A stretch of DNA of 64,000 bases from Roseinatronobacter monicus (GCF_006716865.1 NZ_VFPT01000001.1:1545001-1609000); one strand, 5' to 3'. Positions 53,192 to 63,143 are shown, numbered from the stretch's first letter. The notes: generated by a model from the letters alone, not told the origin. Translations and numbers: made by a program.

Positions 53192-54361
53192 TCAGCAGGA
53201 TTTGCCGCTGGCGTCGAAAACCTGACCATCAAAGAAAGCATCCGGCGCCAGAATCATCTGTCCCCGCTCTGACGCGACAGCTGTCGGATGGTGCAGGCTG
53301 CCCTCTAGTTTCTCGGATGCGCCGGGCAGATCGGCACCCGCCATGCGCAAATTCTGGCGATATAAATCGGTGCGGCAAATTTCCTTTGCCGCGCGCAAAC
53401 TTGTATCGGGGTCAAGCCCGTGGCGTGCAGCCATTTGCGTGGCGAACCATGCCGCTTGCGACCGCCATGGAAAGGTGGCCGCGCCGTCATAGAATCGGAT
53501 CATGTCGGGCACTTGCCGAATTTCACCTTGCGGGGAAATGATCATCTCACCGCGCAAGGCACGGTCCAGCACCTCGACTGATGCGTTTACATATTCCGCG
53601 CGCGCCAAGATTTCCGACGCAATCAGGCGGTTTCCCGGCACGCTCAGCCATTTGGCGGCGCGCCAGATCGCGCGCATGATCTGACCTGTCAGCGCAGAAT
53701 TGTCACGCACCCAGTCATGGCGCGCGGCCAAAACCTTTTCGGGGGCCACCGCCCAGATGGCGCGGCTGGGCAAAAGCAGCGTGCCCGCGCCCAATTCCAC
53801 GGCGACAGAGCCCCACGGCTCGCCCACACAAAACGCGTCGATTTCGCCCGCGGCCAGCGCGTCGGCCATGCGGGGGGGCGGGATGGTGCATAGTTCAAAT
53901 GTAAGCCCTGTGTCGCGCAGCCAGTATGTGACCAACTCGACATGGGTTGAAAACGGAAAGGGCACGCCAATGCGCAATGGGCCATCGACTGCCTTTGCCA
54001 GCGCGTCAGCCGCGCCACGCGCATCGGTAAAGGCAAAGTCATGCCCGTGCACGCGCAGCTTGTCAGCCAGAATTTGCGCAACTCCAATGACATCGCCATT
54101 GATGGACATGACCTGCAATATATCCAGCCGCGCCACTGCACCACCAAGGCCAAGCGCCATTGCCACGGGCACCGGGGCCAGCATCTGCGCGGCATCGACC
54201 TGCCCCCAGAGCAACATGTCGCGCAGGCTGGACCATGACGGCGCGCGGTGCAGCTCAAGTGCCAGCCCCTCGGCGGCGGCAAATCCCATCTCATGCGCAA
54301 TGGCAATCGGGGCCATATCCAGAAGCGGGACAAAGCCGATACGGAATGTCGTCAGGTTCAT
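53192..54361 (-). CDS. nasS: NasS nitrate sensor
   Basis: The 389-residue protein is an NrtA-like periplasmic-type fold without a signal peptide, as expected for cytoplasmic NasS. Shared segments with NrtA are RIGFVPLLDMAPIAIAHEMG, GVPFPFSTHVELVTYWL and CVGEPWGSVAVELG. NasS binds NasT when nitrate is absent and frees it when nitrate is bound. The start overlaps the nasT stop as ATGA. A short TGCTGA/TCAGCA repeat spans the stop codon but is not a convincing terminator. Confidence 0.93.
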   Translation of the reverse strand: MNLTTFRIGFVPLLDMAPIAIAHEMGFAAAEGLALELHRAPSWSSLRDMLLWGQVDAAQMLAPVPVAMALGLGGAVARLDILQVMSINGDVIGVAQILADKLRVHGHDFAFTDARGAADALAKAVDGPLRIGVPFPFSTHVELVTYWLRDTGLTFELCTIPPPRMADALAAGEIDAFCVGEPWGSVAVELGAGTLLLPSRAIWAVAPEKVLAARHDWVRDNSALTGQIMRAIWRAAKWLSVPGNRLIASEILARAEYVNASVEVLDRALRGEMIISPQGEIRQVPDMIRFYDGAATFPWRSQAAWFATQMAARHGLDPDTSLRAAKEICRTDLYRQNLRMAGADLPGASEKLEGSLHHPTAVASERGQMILAPDAFFDGQVFDASGKSC

Positions 54362-54933
54362 GACAAAAGCCCCGCAGCCGTGACTAAGGCGCTGGCCACT
54401 TCGGCGACCTTGCGGCCCTGATCCATGGCAGCCTTACGCAAAAGCGCATAGGCTTCTTCTTCATTCAGGCCGCGCGCTTTCATCAAAATTCCCTTGGCGC
54501 GGTCGATCAGCTTGCGTTCTTCCAGTGCGCGGCGCGTGGTTTCCAATTCTGTTCTCATGCGGCGAAACATCTGGAACCGTGCGATTGCGGCATCCATGAC
54601 AGTCGCAACACGCTCTGGCTGCAAGCCATCGACGACATAGGCCGAAACGCCCGCCTCGATTGCTTGCAAGGTCAGATCACGATCTGTGCGGTCCACGAAA
54701 AAGGCGACGGGCCGCTCCATCGGGCCAGAGGCCAGCGCCATTTCTTCCAATATATCGCGTGAAGGATTGGACATGTCGATCAACACAATATCGGGCGCAA
54801 TATCGCATACACGCCGCGCAAGCCCCGATGCTTCGCTGATAACTGTCACCTGATGGCCCAAGGGCTGAAGACTATCAATCACCAGCCGCGCGCGGGTTAC
54901 ATCAGGTTCTACAATGACGATGTGAAGTTTCAT
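54358..54933 (-). CDS. nasT: NasT ANTAR-domain antiterminator
   Basis: The 191-residue protein has an N-terminal receiver-like domain (IVIVEPDVTRARLVID, with an aspartate at D53 in IVLIDMSNPSRD) and a C-terminal ANTAR RNA-binding domain (LEERKLIDRAKGILMKARG, NEEEAYALLRKAAMDQ). In the NasS-NasT system nitrate releases NasT to bind leader hairpins and block the terminator. The target hairpins are visible 1.3 kb away before nrtA. The ATG at 54933 is used; an open extension of 15 codons lies upstream. Confidence 0.94.
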   Translation of the reverse strand: MKLHIVIVEPDVTRARLVIDSLQPLGHQVTVISEASGLARRVCDIAPDIVLIDMSNPSRDILEEMALASGPMERPVAFFVDRTDRDLTLQAIEAGVSAYVVDGLQPERVATVMDAAIARFQMFRRMRTELETTRRALEERKLIDRAKGILMKARGLNEEEAYALLRKAAMDQGRKVAEVASALVTAAGLLS

Positions 54934-55089
54934 GCTCGACTTTATGCCCAGTGCCAGACCTCCAGCACATGAACGCACAGGCAGGACAAGACACCCGATT
55001 GAAATACGAACACCGCCAAGCCGTTGTTGCCCGAAAAATACGCTTTCGACGAAAATTCGCCGACAATATCAGCAGATGCGCAAAGCAAT

Positions 55090-55116
55090 GCCCCGGCACC
55101 AAAACAGCGCCGGGGC
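55090..55116 (+). other. GC-rich hairpin in the nasT upstream region
   Basis: GCCCCGGC and GCCGGGGC flank an 11-base loop between nasT and the IS630 element. There is no T tract on the plus strand, so it may be an old terminator of a lost gene or a structural element. The rest of the 251-base gap before the IS shows nothing I can name. Confidence 0.4.
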
Positions 55117-55184
55117 TTGAAAAATACTGTTCAGCCCTGAATCGTGATGGGGCCGAGGCAGGGGTCAGATCCGCTTAGTTAATA

Positions 55185-56361
55185 CCAAGTCTCGCGAAAT
55201 CTGACTCTTCTGAGGGTTTTGGGATTCCCAAATCTATGAAGATCTGACTCAATGGCGTCAGATTTTCTGGGGAGGGCCTCTCTATGGGCGCAGCGCTCGC
55301 GTTACGGACAGACTACGACGGCATGAAGTTGAGAGAACTTGCGCGAAAGACAAAGGATGCCAACCAAGCCCGCAGGCTTTTGGCGCTGGCGGAGATCTAT
55401 GATGGCGGTCGGCGCAGCGATGCTGCTCGGATTGGTGGTGTTGGCCTACAAATTGTCCGTGACTGGGTGGAGCGGTTTAATGCCCGCGGGCCTGACGGCT
55501 TGATCAACGGCAAAGCTCCTGGTCAGCAGTCTAAGCTTAACGATGAGCAGCGCAGGGCGCTTGCTGCAATTGTTGAGAGCGGTCCGACCTTATCGGTCCA
55601 TGGGGTCGTCCGCTGGCGCCTGAGTGATCTGAGGAAATGGATTGCAGACACATTTGGGATTTCACTTCACGAGACGTCGATAAGCCGGGAACTCAGGGCG
55701 CTTGGTTATGTCAAACTCACAGCACGCCCGCGCCATCACGCGCAAGATACAGCCGCACTGGAGGACTTTAAAAAAAAGGGTTTGCAGCCGCAGTAGCAAA
55801 GCTCCGCGCACGGCTCCTGCAAGGCACTGTGATCGAAGTCTGGTTCCAAGATGAAGCGCGTGTCGGCCAGAAAAACAAGATCACGCGCCGATGGGCGAAG
55901 CGCGGTACGCGACCTTCCGCCCCACATGATCAGCGCACGAGTTCAAGCTACATCTTTGGAGCGATTTGCCCAGCCCTCGGGAAAGCTGCAGGTCTTGTGC
56001 TGCCAGCGTGCAATACCGAAGCGATGGCCCTGCATCTTGCTGAAATCTCCCAAACTGTCGCACCCAAAGCACATGGGGCTGTGCTCGTGGATCAAGCCGC
56101 ATGGCACATGACTGACAAGCTGGTCATTCCGGACAACATAACCATCATCCCGATCCCCGCAAAATGCCCAGAACTCAATCCAGTCGAAAACATCTGGCAA
56201 TTCATGCGAGACAACTGGCTATCAAACCTCATCTTCGAAACCTATGAAGACATCGTAGATCATTGCTGCAAGGCTTGGAACAAATTGGTCAGCATGCCCG
56301 ACACAATCACCTCCATTGGAACCCGCGACTGGGCTCAAGAGTTCTGATCAATGCTGATTGG
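55185..56361 (+). mobile_element. IS630-family insertion sequence (about 1.18 kb)
   Basis: The element is placed by its transposase, by TA dinucleotides at both ends (55183-55184 and 56362-56363) as expected for IS630 insertions, and by short terminal matches (CCAA on each side). The inverted repeats are weak by eye, so the exact ends are tentative. It interrupts the 3' part of a PRC-barrel gene on the opposite strand. Confidence 0.75.
55284..56347 (+). CDS. IS630-family transposase, two frames joined at a poly-A site
   Basis: Two frames make one transposase. The first (55284-55796) has the helix-turn-helix part (LRELARKTKDANQARRLLAL, then ARDWVERF-like NARGPDGLINGKAPG). The second frame covers the DDE domain (IEVWFQDEARVGQKNKITRR, then GAVLVDQAAWH and CPELNPVENIWQFM). 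At 55770-55777 a run of eight A residues precedes GGG; a -1 slip there joins DFKKKG to FAAAVAKLRARLLQ without loss, giving about 354 residues. Poly-A slippage is known in IS630 elements, so programmed frameshifting is likely; a simple mutation cannot be excluded. Confidence 0.8.
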
Positions 56362-56363
56362 TA

Positions 56364-56825
56364 TAAGCCCACCAGTTCCGCCACCATCCATGGTGCCGCC
56401 GCCATCATCCGTTGCGCCGCCCGCATCCATGGGATCAGCGCCAACGCCTTCATCCGTTGCAGGAATATACTCGCGGTCACGGAAGACATACTCCTCAGCT
56501 TCTTCCATCTCCTCGCGCGACATGTTCAAGACGACCTCGCGCGCATCCCAGTTGATTTCCAACTCTGACCAATCGACAGCAATGCTTTTTGCACCAAAGC
56601 CCAGAAACCCGCCAACGGAAATAATCGCAGCATTAATCTGGCCTTCTCCGGCGACGATTGTAATGTCATCAATCGAGCCGATACGCTCTCCGTCAACGGA
56701 CGTGACCCCAACACCCAGCCGCCAAGCAGCTCATCCGGGCTTTGCTGTGTGACCACTGCTTCTTGTGCCGCAGCTGCGCCTGCAATTGAAAACCCTGCCA
56801 AAAGTGCCAATGTCGTGCGTCGCAT
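56364..56825 (-). pseudogene. Secreted PRC-barrel protein gene, frameshifted and cut by IS630
   Basis: The start encodes a signal peptide (TTLALLAGFSIAGAAAAQEA) followed by DELLGGWVLG. The frame then breaks at a run of four C residues on the plus strand (56706-56709). Adding one base restores VTSVDGERIGSIDDITIV, INAAIISVGGFLGFGAKSIA and VDWSELEINWDAREVV, a PRC-barrel domain, then an acidic Glu/Met-rich stretch and a Gly/Asp tail that reads into the IS630 element. Two lesions mean the gene is almost certainly dead; the frameshift alone could be a sequencing error. Confidence 0.82.
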
Positions 56826-57075
56826 GATGTGCCTCCTTCAACAAACCTTTGTTGATCTCCTCATCCGGCGGGATGCCGGACGTCCATAACCTCCATGTAA
56901 GGAATGGTGCTGATCAACCCAAATTGATCGGCAAACTGTTGCCAGAAACGCTTTGGTGATCGGCAAAATTCAGCGCAAATGCCGAATTTAGTGCGCGTTT
57001 ACAGTGATTCAGAAGGGTTTAGGGAATGTGTCGTCGTTTGTCTGGCGCAGCGGGAAAGGTGAGGGCGCTTGCCCT

Positions 57076-57738
57076 TCACCCCCATTCCCGAGGGGCGCGC
57101 AAGAACGCTTCTACTGCGTCCAGCGTCGCTGCGTCAAAATCCGCACCGCGCCGTGCTTCGGCCAGAACATCCCACCATGTGCACAGGTAATGCAGTTTGA
57201 CGCCATGCTCTGCCAGCCGGGGTTCGGTTTCGGGGAAAATGCCGTAATAGAAGATCACCGCCGTATGCGCGCAGGTCGCACCCGTCTCGCGGATTGCATC
57301 GACGAAGCTGAGCTTTGATCCGCCATCCGTGGTCAGATCCTCGACCAGCAGCACGCGCTGCCCCTCACTCATCGCGCCCTCGATGCGGGCATTGCGCCCG
57401 TAGCCTTTGGGCTTCTTGCGCACATAAGTCATAGGCAGGGCCATCCGTTCGGCCACCAGCGCGGCGAAAGGAATGCCTGCCGTTTCACCGCCAGCGATAT
57501 TGTCGAACGCCTCAAACCCTGCGTCTTCCATGACGCGGCATGTCAGAAAATCCATGAGCGTAGAGCGGATGCGCGCATAGCTGATCAGCTTGCGGCAATC
57601 GATGTATGTCGGTGCTTTTAGACCAGAGGCGAAGGTAAACGGCTCTGTCGCGTTGAAATGCACGGCCTTGATGTCCAGCAGCATACGCGCAGTCAGGCGG
57701 GCAACAGTGGCACGGTCGGGATATGTCGTCGGAATCAT
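57076..57738 (-). CDS. pyrE: Orotate phosphoribosyltransferase
   Basis: The 220-residue enzyme joins orotate to PRPP to make orotidine monophosphate in pyrimidine synthesis. It has the PRPP-binding motif [14 protein letters not shown], and [14 protein letters not shown] as the flexible loop. I start at the ATG at 57738 just after pyrC; a start 10 codons further up would overlap pyrC. Length is normal. Confidence 0.94.
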   Translation of the reverse strand: MIPTTYPDRATVARLTARMLLDIKAVHFNATEPFTFASGLKAPTYIDCRKLISYARIRSTLMDFLTCRVMEDAGFEAFDNIAGGETAGIPFAALVAERMALPMTYVRKKPKGYGRNARIEGAMSEGQRVLLVEDLTTDGGSKLSFVDAIRETGATCAHTAVIFYYGIFPETEPRLAEHGVKLHYLCTWWDVLAEARRGADFDAATLDAVEAFLRAPREWG

Positions 57739-57752
57739 GCTCAGAGCCTTTG

Positions 57753-58787
57753 CTAAGTAACGCGCCAATACAGCGGAAATCCGGGGTCAAAGACAGTGAC
57801 CGGTCCCGCACCTGTTTCGATCCGCGCAGGGTAGGCGACAGGCGTGTCCGTGCGCTCCAGTGTCAGGGTCGTGTCATTCACAGGCAAGCGATAGAAAGCG
57901 GGGCCGTTGCGCGATGCAAAAAATTCCAGCTTGCCCAAAGCGCCCGCATCCTCGAACACCTGCGCCAGAATGGACATCGTATTGGTCGCCGTGAAACACC
58001 CCGCGCAGCCGCAGGCGGATTCTTTCGCGTCATCCGTATGAGGGGCGCTGTCCGTGCCAAGGAAAAACCGTGCATCGCCCGATGTGGCGGCTGCAACCAG
58101 CGCTTGGCGGTGCGTTTCACGCTTGGCCACAGGCAAGCAATAGTAATGCGGCTTGATCCCACCGACCAGAATATGGTTGCGATTGATGACCAAGTGATGC
58201 GTGGTGATCGTAGCCCCCAGATTCTCCGGCTGCGATTGCACATAGGCCACAGCATCCGATGTGGTGATATGTTCCATCACCACCCGCAAACCGGGCGTCG
58301 CACGGCGGATCGGGTCAAGCACACGGTCAATGAACACGGCTTCGCGGTCGAAAATATCAATTTCAGGGTCAGTCACTTCGCCATGACACAGCAGTGGAAT
58401 GCCTGCCTCGGCCATTGCTTCGAGTACCGGACGCACCCGGTCGAAATCGCGCACACCAGAGGCGGAATTGGTCGTGGCACCGGCGGGATAAAGCTTGACG
58501 GCCGTGATGATACCAGCGGCATGGGCCGCAACCACATCGGCAGGGTCAGTCGCCTCGGTCAAATAAAGCGTCATCAGTGGCGTAAAGCCTGTACCTGTCA
58601 CAGGCAGGATACGGTCACGATAGGCGGTCGCCTCCGCCCCGGTGACAACAGGCGGAACAAGGTTTGGCATGATGATGGCCCGCGCGAAATGGCGCGCGGT
58701 TTCGGGCGCAATTCCAGCCAGCATAGCGCCGTCGCGCAGGTGCAGATGCCAATCGTCAGGGCGGGGGATGGTCAATGTCTGGATCAT
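57753..58787 (-). CDS. pyrC: Dihydroorotase, class II
   Basis: The 344-residue zinc enzyme cyclises carbamoyl aspartate. The class II motifs are complete: [10 protein letters not shown] for the metal histidines, [13 protein letters not shown] with the lysine that bridges the metals, [14 protein letters not shown], and the catalytic aspartate in LGTDSAPH. It is followed 14 bases later by pyrE, giving a pyrimidine pair. Confidence 0.95.
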   Translation of the reverse strand: MIQTLTIPRPDDWHLHLRDGAMLAGIAPETARHFARAIIMPNLVPPVVTGAEATAYRDRILPVTGTGFTPLMTLYLTEATDPADVVAAHAAGIITAVKLYPAGATTNSASGVRDFDRVRPVLEAMAEAGIPLLCHGEVTDPEIDIFDREAVFIDRVLDPIRRATPGLRVVMEHITTSDAVAYVQSQPENLGATITTHHLVINRNHILVGGIKPHYYCLPVAKRETHRQALVAAATSGDARFFLGTDSAPHTDDAKESACGCAGCFTATNTMSILAQVFEDAGALGKLEFFASRNGPAFYRLPVNDTTLTLERTDTPVAYPARIETGAGPVTVFDPGFPLYWRVT

Positions 58788-58836
58788 GAAGCTGTCCTAC
58801 AAGAGAATCACAGACTAGTTCCAGATGTAATCGGCG

Positions 58837-59772
58837 CTACTCAGGGTGTTCGACAAGCTCTTCTTGCAGCAATTGGTCGCCAGCCGGTGCGGATGCCCCA
58901 TAAATCAGCGCAAGCGCATGTTGGGCCGCAATCGCCGTCAGTCTAGGATGATTGCTTTGCGCGACGCGCCGGACCAGATCTTGCATATAGATTGCATCCT
59001 TGCGTCGGTCACGCATCATGTCGGCAAACCGGCGCTGTGACAGCCGCCCGCGCATGGCCGCTTCAATCAGCGTATTTACCAAACCCAGACGATCCAGCGC
59101 CGCCACTGTGTCGGGGCCAAGCGCAGGCGTTCGCAACACGCAAACAGGGGGGCGGCGATACAGGGTTGCGTGCATGGCATCCAGTTTCTCGCTTGGGTCA
59201 TAGACGACAAAGGCCGTGCGCGCGCCTTCGAGCATGGCCGGGGCAAAGCCAAAACGAGACCGGAAATCAAGGCGGCGCTGGCTGGGAAACCGGTTTTCCC
59301 AAGGGGCGATTTCGGGGTCAAGCGTGGCTTGAGGGCTGATCGCCAACACTGTCGCGCCCGGCGCCGCAAGGCTGAACGTGCAGGCCGCGTAGCCATGCTG
59401 GCCAGTCCCAAAGAACAGGACACGTCGGAAACTATCAAAGAAGCTGTCATCAATCTGGGCGTCGAAGAAATCCAGCACTTCCGCGTCGCGGTAGAATCTG
59501 GGGGCGCGGGCCAGTATCACCAAACTCGACCACCCGTGTTGCAGCGCAATCTCCACCGCGCGCGGTCGCTGCATGGCGAAGTCTTTGCGGATGCTTGCAA
59601 CACTTTCAAAGCTGACCAGCAGAGTGTCGTCGCCATCCAGAAAAAACGAAGCATGTTGGGAACCAAGCGGCGTGAATGCTCCGACTTCATCCCCGATCTC
59701 ATCAAGACGCGCCAGCCATTCGGCCTCCGTCAGCGCGGTTGTCAGGTCTATTTCTTCAAAAAATTGCTTCAT
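58837..59772 (-). CDS. Conserved protein of unknown function
   Basis: The 311-residue protein has no signal peptide or membrane segment. A strand-turn-helix segment FFGTGQHGYAACTFSLAAPGA resembles the nucleophile elbow region of alpha/beta hydrolases, and LVILARAPRFYRDAEVLDFF precedes it. I recall similar Rhodobacterales proteins labelled as phosphoadenosine phosphosulfate reductase, but no PAPS reductase motif (such as ECGxH) is visible, so I do not use that name. A possible small gene lies 67 bases upstream on the same strand. Confidence 0.7.
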   Translation of the reverse strand: MKQFFEEIDLTTALTEAEWLARLDEIGDEVGAFTPLGSQHASFFLDGDDTLLVSFESVASIRKDFAMQRPRAVEIALQHGWSSLVILARAPRFYRDAEVLDFFDAQIDDSFFDSFRRVLFFGTGQHGYAACTFSLAAPGATVLAISPQATLDPEIAPWENRFPSQRRLDFRSRFGFAPAMLEGARTAFVVYDPSEKLDAMHATLYRRPPVCVLRTPALGPDTVAALDRLGLVNTLIEAAMRGRLSQRRFADMMRDRRKDAIYMQDLVRRVAQSNHPRLTAIAAQHALALIYGASAPAGDQLLQEELVEHPE

Positions 59773-59839
59773 TACCCGTCAGCCTCGCCCGAGGGCGTAA
59801 TTTAACCAATGTAGCGTGTAGCGTAACCAAGTCTTGCAC

Positions 59840-60049
59840 CTAAACAAGAAGCATCCGCTGCAAAACCCTGACCTGCTTTAGTTCGGCCCGTGCTCTAATG
59901 CTTGCCTGTTTCCAATTCTTGTGTAATCTTTCATAGCTATCCGGATTGTTGAGGCTTTGGGGAATGTTTGAGCCTGACCAAGAGCAAACATAGGTAATGG
60001 TTTTATTCTGTGTCATTTTTCAAAGTGCTTTTTCAACCGGCTTGAACAT
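59840..60049 (-). CDS. Possible small protein gene with an in-frame TGA
   Basis: A GGGAGG site precedes an ATG at 60049 that opens MFKPVEKAL and then an in-frame TGA. One codon later an ATG at 60016 opens 58 codons to a TAG at 59840: MTQNKTITYVCSWSG, then NIPQSLNNPDSYERLHKNW, a helical basic end (RARAELKQVRVLQRML). The composition is protein-like (Trp, Cys, Tyr and amphipathic end) but AT-richer than its neighbours. It could be a coupled leader plus small gene, or a gene broken by a nonsense change. No family is known to me. Confidence 0.35.
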
Positions 60050-60087
60050 GTAATCCTCCCTGTACCGCCAAGGCGTGTACCGACTTG

Positions 60088-60118
60088 ACCACCTCGGACA
60101 GCCCGAGGTGGTTTTTTA
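60088..60118 (+). terminator. Strong intrinsic terminator with no assigned upstream gene
   Basis: ACCACCTCGG, loop ACAGC, CCGAGGTGGT followed by six T residues. Its orientation serves a plus-strand transcript, but no plus-strand protein gene lies in the 300 bases before it. It may end a small RNA that begins in this gap. Confidence 0.9.
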
Positions 60119-60220
60119 TGTGCCATGTCAGCAGGTTGCAGCACCAGCGCCAAGATGGCGGCAATCCCTTGTTGCGCTTGGGACTTCATCGAATACAATC
60201 GCGCCAGCCGAGGAGGGGGC

Positions 60221-61243
60221 ATGTGTCAGGGTGAATCAACTAGGGTGGATTCGTATGCTTTGCGCTGCGTTATGACCCTGCTGCTTGCTTTGTTCCTAGC
60301 CCTGACAGGCCTGTCACCTGCCTATGGCCAACACATAGATGGTGTGGATGACCCGGAGTTCCGCACAGCCCTGTCCCTTTGGCTGGAGGGGGATGATACA
60401 AACTCCATTCCGGGGTTTGCAGCGCTTGCACATGAGGACCATCCCGCCAGTCAGATACTTCTGGCACTGATCGACAAGACCGCTGCATGGCAAGGGCCAA
60501 TGATCGCATTGCTGCCCCGCACTGACAGGGTGGAGTTGCTGCGCGCGCCGGGTGCAATGTCGGGGCGGAACTGGATGTCCGTTGCGGCCGAGTCCAACCA
60601 GATTGCACAAGGCTGGGTCGCCCTGTGGCAGATGCAGGGCGGGGTTGATATTGCCGAGCGGTTTTCTGCAATGGGCGAGGCCCGCGCCGCGCGCACGGCC
60701 TTGCTCATGACCGCAAACCGGCAAGGAACCGGTTTTGCGCCACCAGTCCTGACCGCGCCTTGGTATCCCGAAAGCCTGCGCCATCTGACACATTCGCGCG
60801 CGCTGTCGGTCGATGATGTCATCGGGCTGCATGCTGGTCATCCCATTCGCAAATCTGCGGGCCTGCCGGTGGACGATGACGATCTGCGCGCGTGGTTAAA
60901 ACAGTCGCCCCTATCGCTGCATTTTCGCGCCGCCTGTGCGCGCACATGCCCTGATACGCAAGCCGATTGTATGCTGGCCTTGTATCACGGATTGAGCAGT
61001 TATTACGCACTTCTCGTGATGGGCAGCCCCAGCGCCAACATCATTCCCGAGGAAGAGTTCGCCGAAAGTGCGCGCGGCATCCAGTCAGTTGCCCGCCAGA
61101 TTCTGGTCCGGCACACGGCGCGCACCCGCGACGTCATGTTGCGCGAACTCGGCGACATTGACACCTGCGCAGCCACTTGGCTGCAAGGCGAGTATCAACG
61201 CTATGTGCCTGCTTTGCGCAGCGTCCCGACGCTGCCTGACTGA
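60221..61243 (+). CDS. Secreted or membrane-anchored protein of unknown function
   Basis: From the ATG at 60221, which has GGAGG upstream, the product has 340 residues with a signal sequence (MTLLLALFLALTGLSPAYGQ) preceded by a longer N-terminal tail; an ATG at 60272 would remove that tail. The mature part has segments IPGFAALAHEDHPASQILLAL and FRAACARTCPDTQADCMLAL, the latter with three cysteines that may pair. No catalytic motif is apparent and I do not recognise the family. It may act in the periplasm. Confidence 0.65.
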   Translation: MCQGESTRVDSYALRCVMTLLLALFLALTGLSPAYGQHIDGVDDPEFRTALSLWLEGDDTNSIPGFAALAHEDHPASQILLALIDKTAAWQGPMIALLPRTDRVELLRAPGAMSGRNWMSVAAESNQIAQGWVALWQMQGGVDIAERFSAMGEARAARTALLMTANRQGTGFAPPVLTAPWYPESLRHLTHSRALSVDDVIGLHAGHPIRKSAGLPVDDDDLRAWLKQSPLSLHFRAACARTCPDTQADCMLALYHGLSSYYALLVMGSPSANIIPEEEFAESARGIQSVARQILVRHTARTRDVMLRELGDIDTCAATWLQGEYQRYVPALRSVPTLPD

Positions 61244-61246
61244 GCG

Positions 61247-62089
61247 TTACGCCTGACCACCATCCAGCAGCCGCGCAAGGCGACACCATGCCTCCAGACC
61301 GACTTCCTCTGCGCGTGCGGTCGGTGCGATTTCGGCTGCGACCAGCATCGCCTCAATCTGCGGATGCACCCCACGCAAGGCCGCACGCAGCATCTTGCGC
61401 CGTTGGTTAAAGCCTGCGGCGACCACGCGCTCCAGTGTGGCCGCATTTGCGGGAAAACGCGGCGTGCGCAAGCTGGTGATGTGCACGACCGCCGAACTTA
61501 CCTTGGGCGCAGGGGTAAAGGCTTCGGGCGGCAGGCTCAGCACAATCCGCGCATCGGCGCGCCATTGCACCATCAGCGCCAGACGCCCATAGCCCTTGCT
61601 GCCCGGACGTGCCACGATCCGCTCGGCCACTTCGCGTTGGAACATCAGGGTCAGGCTGTCCCAGAACGGCGGCCATTGTTTCGGCGTCATCCAGCGGATC
61701 AGCAATTCTGTGCCCACATTATAGGGCAGGTTTGACACCACCTTGATCGGAGGGGTCAGATGCGCCAACGCATCCACATCCAGCGCATCCCCCTCGATCA
61801 CGAGCAGCCGCTCCGGGTAGGCGACTGCAATCTCGGCCAGTGCCGCCATGCAGCGCGGGTCTTTCTCGATGGCAAGCACACGCCGTGCGCCTTCGGCCAG
61901 CAACCCCCGCGTCAACCCGCCGGGGCCGGGGCCCACTTCCAACACATCCGCGCCCGACAAATCCCCTGCCGCGCGCGCAATCCGCGCCGTCAGGTTCAAA
62001 TCCAGCAAAAAATTCTGACCAAAGCTTTTCTTCGCACGCAGATCATGGGTGCGGATGACGTCGCGCAAGGGCGGAAGGGCGTCGATCAT
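61247..62089 (-). CDS. rsmA: 16S rRNA dimethyladenosine transferase
   Basis: The 280-residue enzyme (KsgA) dimethylates two adjacent adenines near the 3' end of 16S rRNA. The N-terminal [11 protein letters not shown], methyl-donor motif [16 protein letters not shown] and catalytic NLPYN motif are present. Its start overlaps the pdxA stop as ATGA, the usual pdxA-rsmA arrangement. Confidence 0.97.
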   Translation of the reverse strand: MIDALPPLRDVIRTHDLRAKKSFGQNFLLDLNLTARIARAAGDLSGADVLEVGPGPGGLTRGLLAEGARRVLAIEKDPRCMAALAEIAVAYPERLLVIEGDALDVDALAHLTPPIKVVSNLPYNVGTELLIRWMTPKQWPPFWDSLTLMFQREVAERIVARPGSKGYGRLALMVQWRADARIVLSLPPEAFTPAPKVSSAVVHITSLRTPRFPANAATLERVVAAGFNQRRKMLRAALRGVHPQIEAMLVAAEIAPTARAEEVGLEAWCRLARLLDGGQA

Positions 62090-63051
62090 TGCCGACGTCC
62101 AGCCATATCTTGCGCCATCTGCACCGCCGCAATCAATGACGAGGGGTCCGCTACTCCCTTGCCCGCAATATCGTAAGCCGTCCCATGATCGGGCGATGTA
62201 CGAACGAAAGGCAGTCCCAAAGTCACATTCACCCCATGCGCGAAATCAAGGGTCTTGATCGGGATCAACGCCTGATCGTGATACATGCAGACAGCCGCGT
62301 CATACGTTGCGCGCGCGGCTGCATGAAACATTGTATCCGCAGGCAATGGGCCGTTCAGCACCATGCCCTCGGCGCGCAACCGCTCCAGAACCGGGGCAAT
62401 CACGGTCCCGTCCTCTTGTCCCATATGTCCGCCTTCTCCTGCATGCGGGTTCAGTCCGGCCACCGCAAGCCGCGGTGCCGCAACCCCGAAATCCCGGATC
62501 AGGCTTGCATGGGTGATGCGCAAAGTTTCTTCCAGCACGGCCTCTGTCAGCGTACCCGGCACATCTTTCAGGGGGATATGAATGGTCACAGGCACAACCC
62601 GCAGCGCGTCGCAGGCCAGCATCATCACCACCCGCCGGACACCTGCCAATTCGGCCAGAAATTCCGTATGGCCGGGAAACGCGAAGCCAGCGCCAGTTTT
62701 CAACGCACCCTTGTTGATCGGACATGTCACGATCCCGCAGGCCGCACCGTCCTGCACCAGACCGACTGCGCGCGCGATCACCTCAATCACTGCCGCCGCA
62801 TTGGCCGCATCGGGGGCACCCGGCAGGGCAGGGGCAGGAAAGGCATGGCGTAACACCGGCAATACCCCCACCTCAACCGCGACCGCGTCATCCGGGGCAG
62901 AAACCAGTTCCCAACGCGCCCCTGTTGGCAAATGCTGCGGGTCACCCAGCCAGACAAAACCCGCCCGCGCGCCCAGCGCTTCGTGTGCCTTCACGGCGAT
63001 TTCCGGGCCTATGCCACACGGATCGCCACAGGTCATGATCAAAGGCTTCAT
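62086..63051 (-). CDS. pdxA: 4-hydroxythreonine-4-phosphate dehydrogenase
   Basis: The 321-residue NAD-dependent enzyme works in pyridoxal phosphate synthesis. Typical segments are [43 protein letters not shown] with metal histidines, and [17 protein letters not shown] start at the ATG at 63051 after GGTGAG; a GTG two codons upstream is possible. Confidence 0.96.
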   Translation of the reverse strand: MKPLIMTCGDPCGIGPEIAVKAHEALGARAGFVWLGDPQHLPTGARWELVSAPDDAVAVEVGVLPVLRHAFPAPALPGAPDAANAAAVIEVIARAVGLVQDGAACGIVTCPINKGALKTGAGFAFPGHTEFLAELAGVRRVVMMLACDALRVVPVTIHIPLKDVPGTLTEAVLEETLRITHASLIRDFGVAAPRLAVAGLNPHAGEGGHMGQEDGTVIAPVLERLRAEGMVLNGPLPADTMFHAAARATYDAAVCMYHDQALIPIKTLDFAHGVNVTLGLPFVRTSPDHGTAYDIAGKGVADPSSLIAAVQMAQDMAGRRQ

Positions 63052-63118
63052 ATGCACTCACCGCCCCAACATTTTCTTGCCTCAAATACTCCGGGGGGTG
63101 AATTGGCCGCAAGGCCAA

Positions 63119-63143
63119 GAGGGGGGCAGCGCCCCCCTTTTCT
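63119..63143. terminator. GC-rich hairpin after mnmA
   Basis: GGGGGGC, loop AGC, GCCCCCC sits immediately past the mnmA stop, next to the pdxA start. The plus-strand side has TTTTCTTC and the minus side only TCTTGG, so it is an uncertain terminator for mnmA. Confidence 0.5.

Larger units (their letters stand above)
59773..60220. other. Intergenic region with a possible small gene and an orphan terminator
   Basis: This 448-base gap separates divergent unknown genes. It is richer in A and T than its surroundings. On the minus strand it holds a possible small reading frame (59840-60049, listed separately) and on the plus strand an intrinsic terminator at 60088-60118 that no identified gene needs. 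Promoters for both flanking genes must also be here. Confidence 0.7.
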
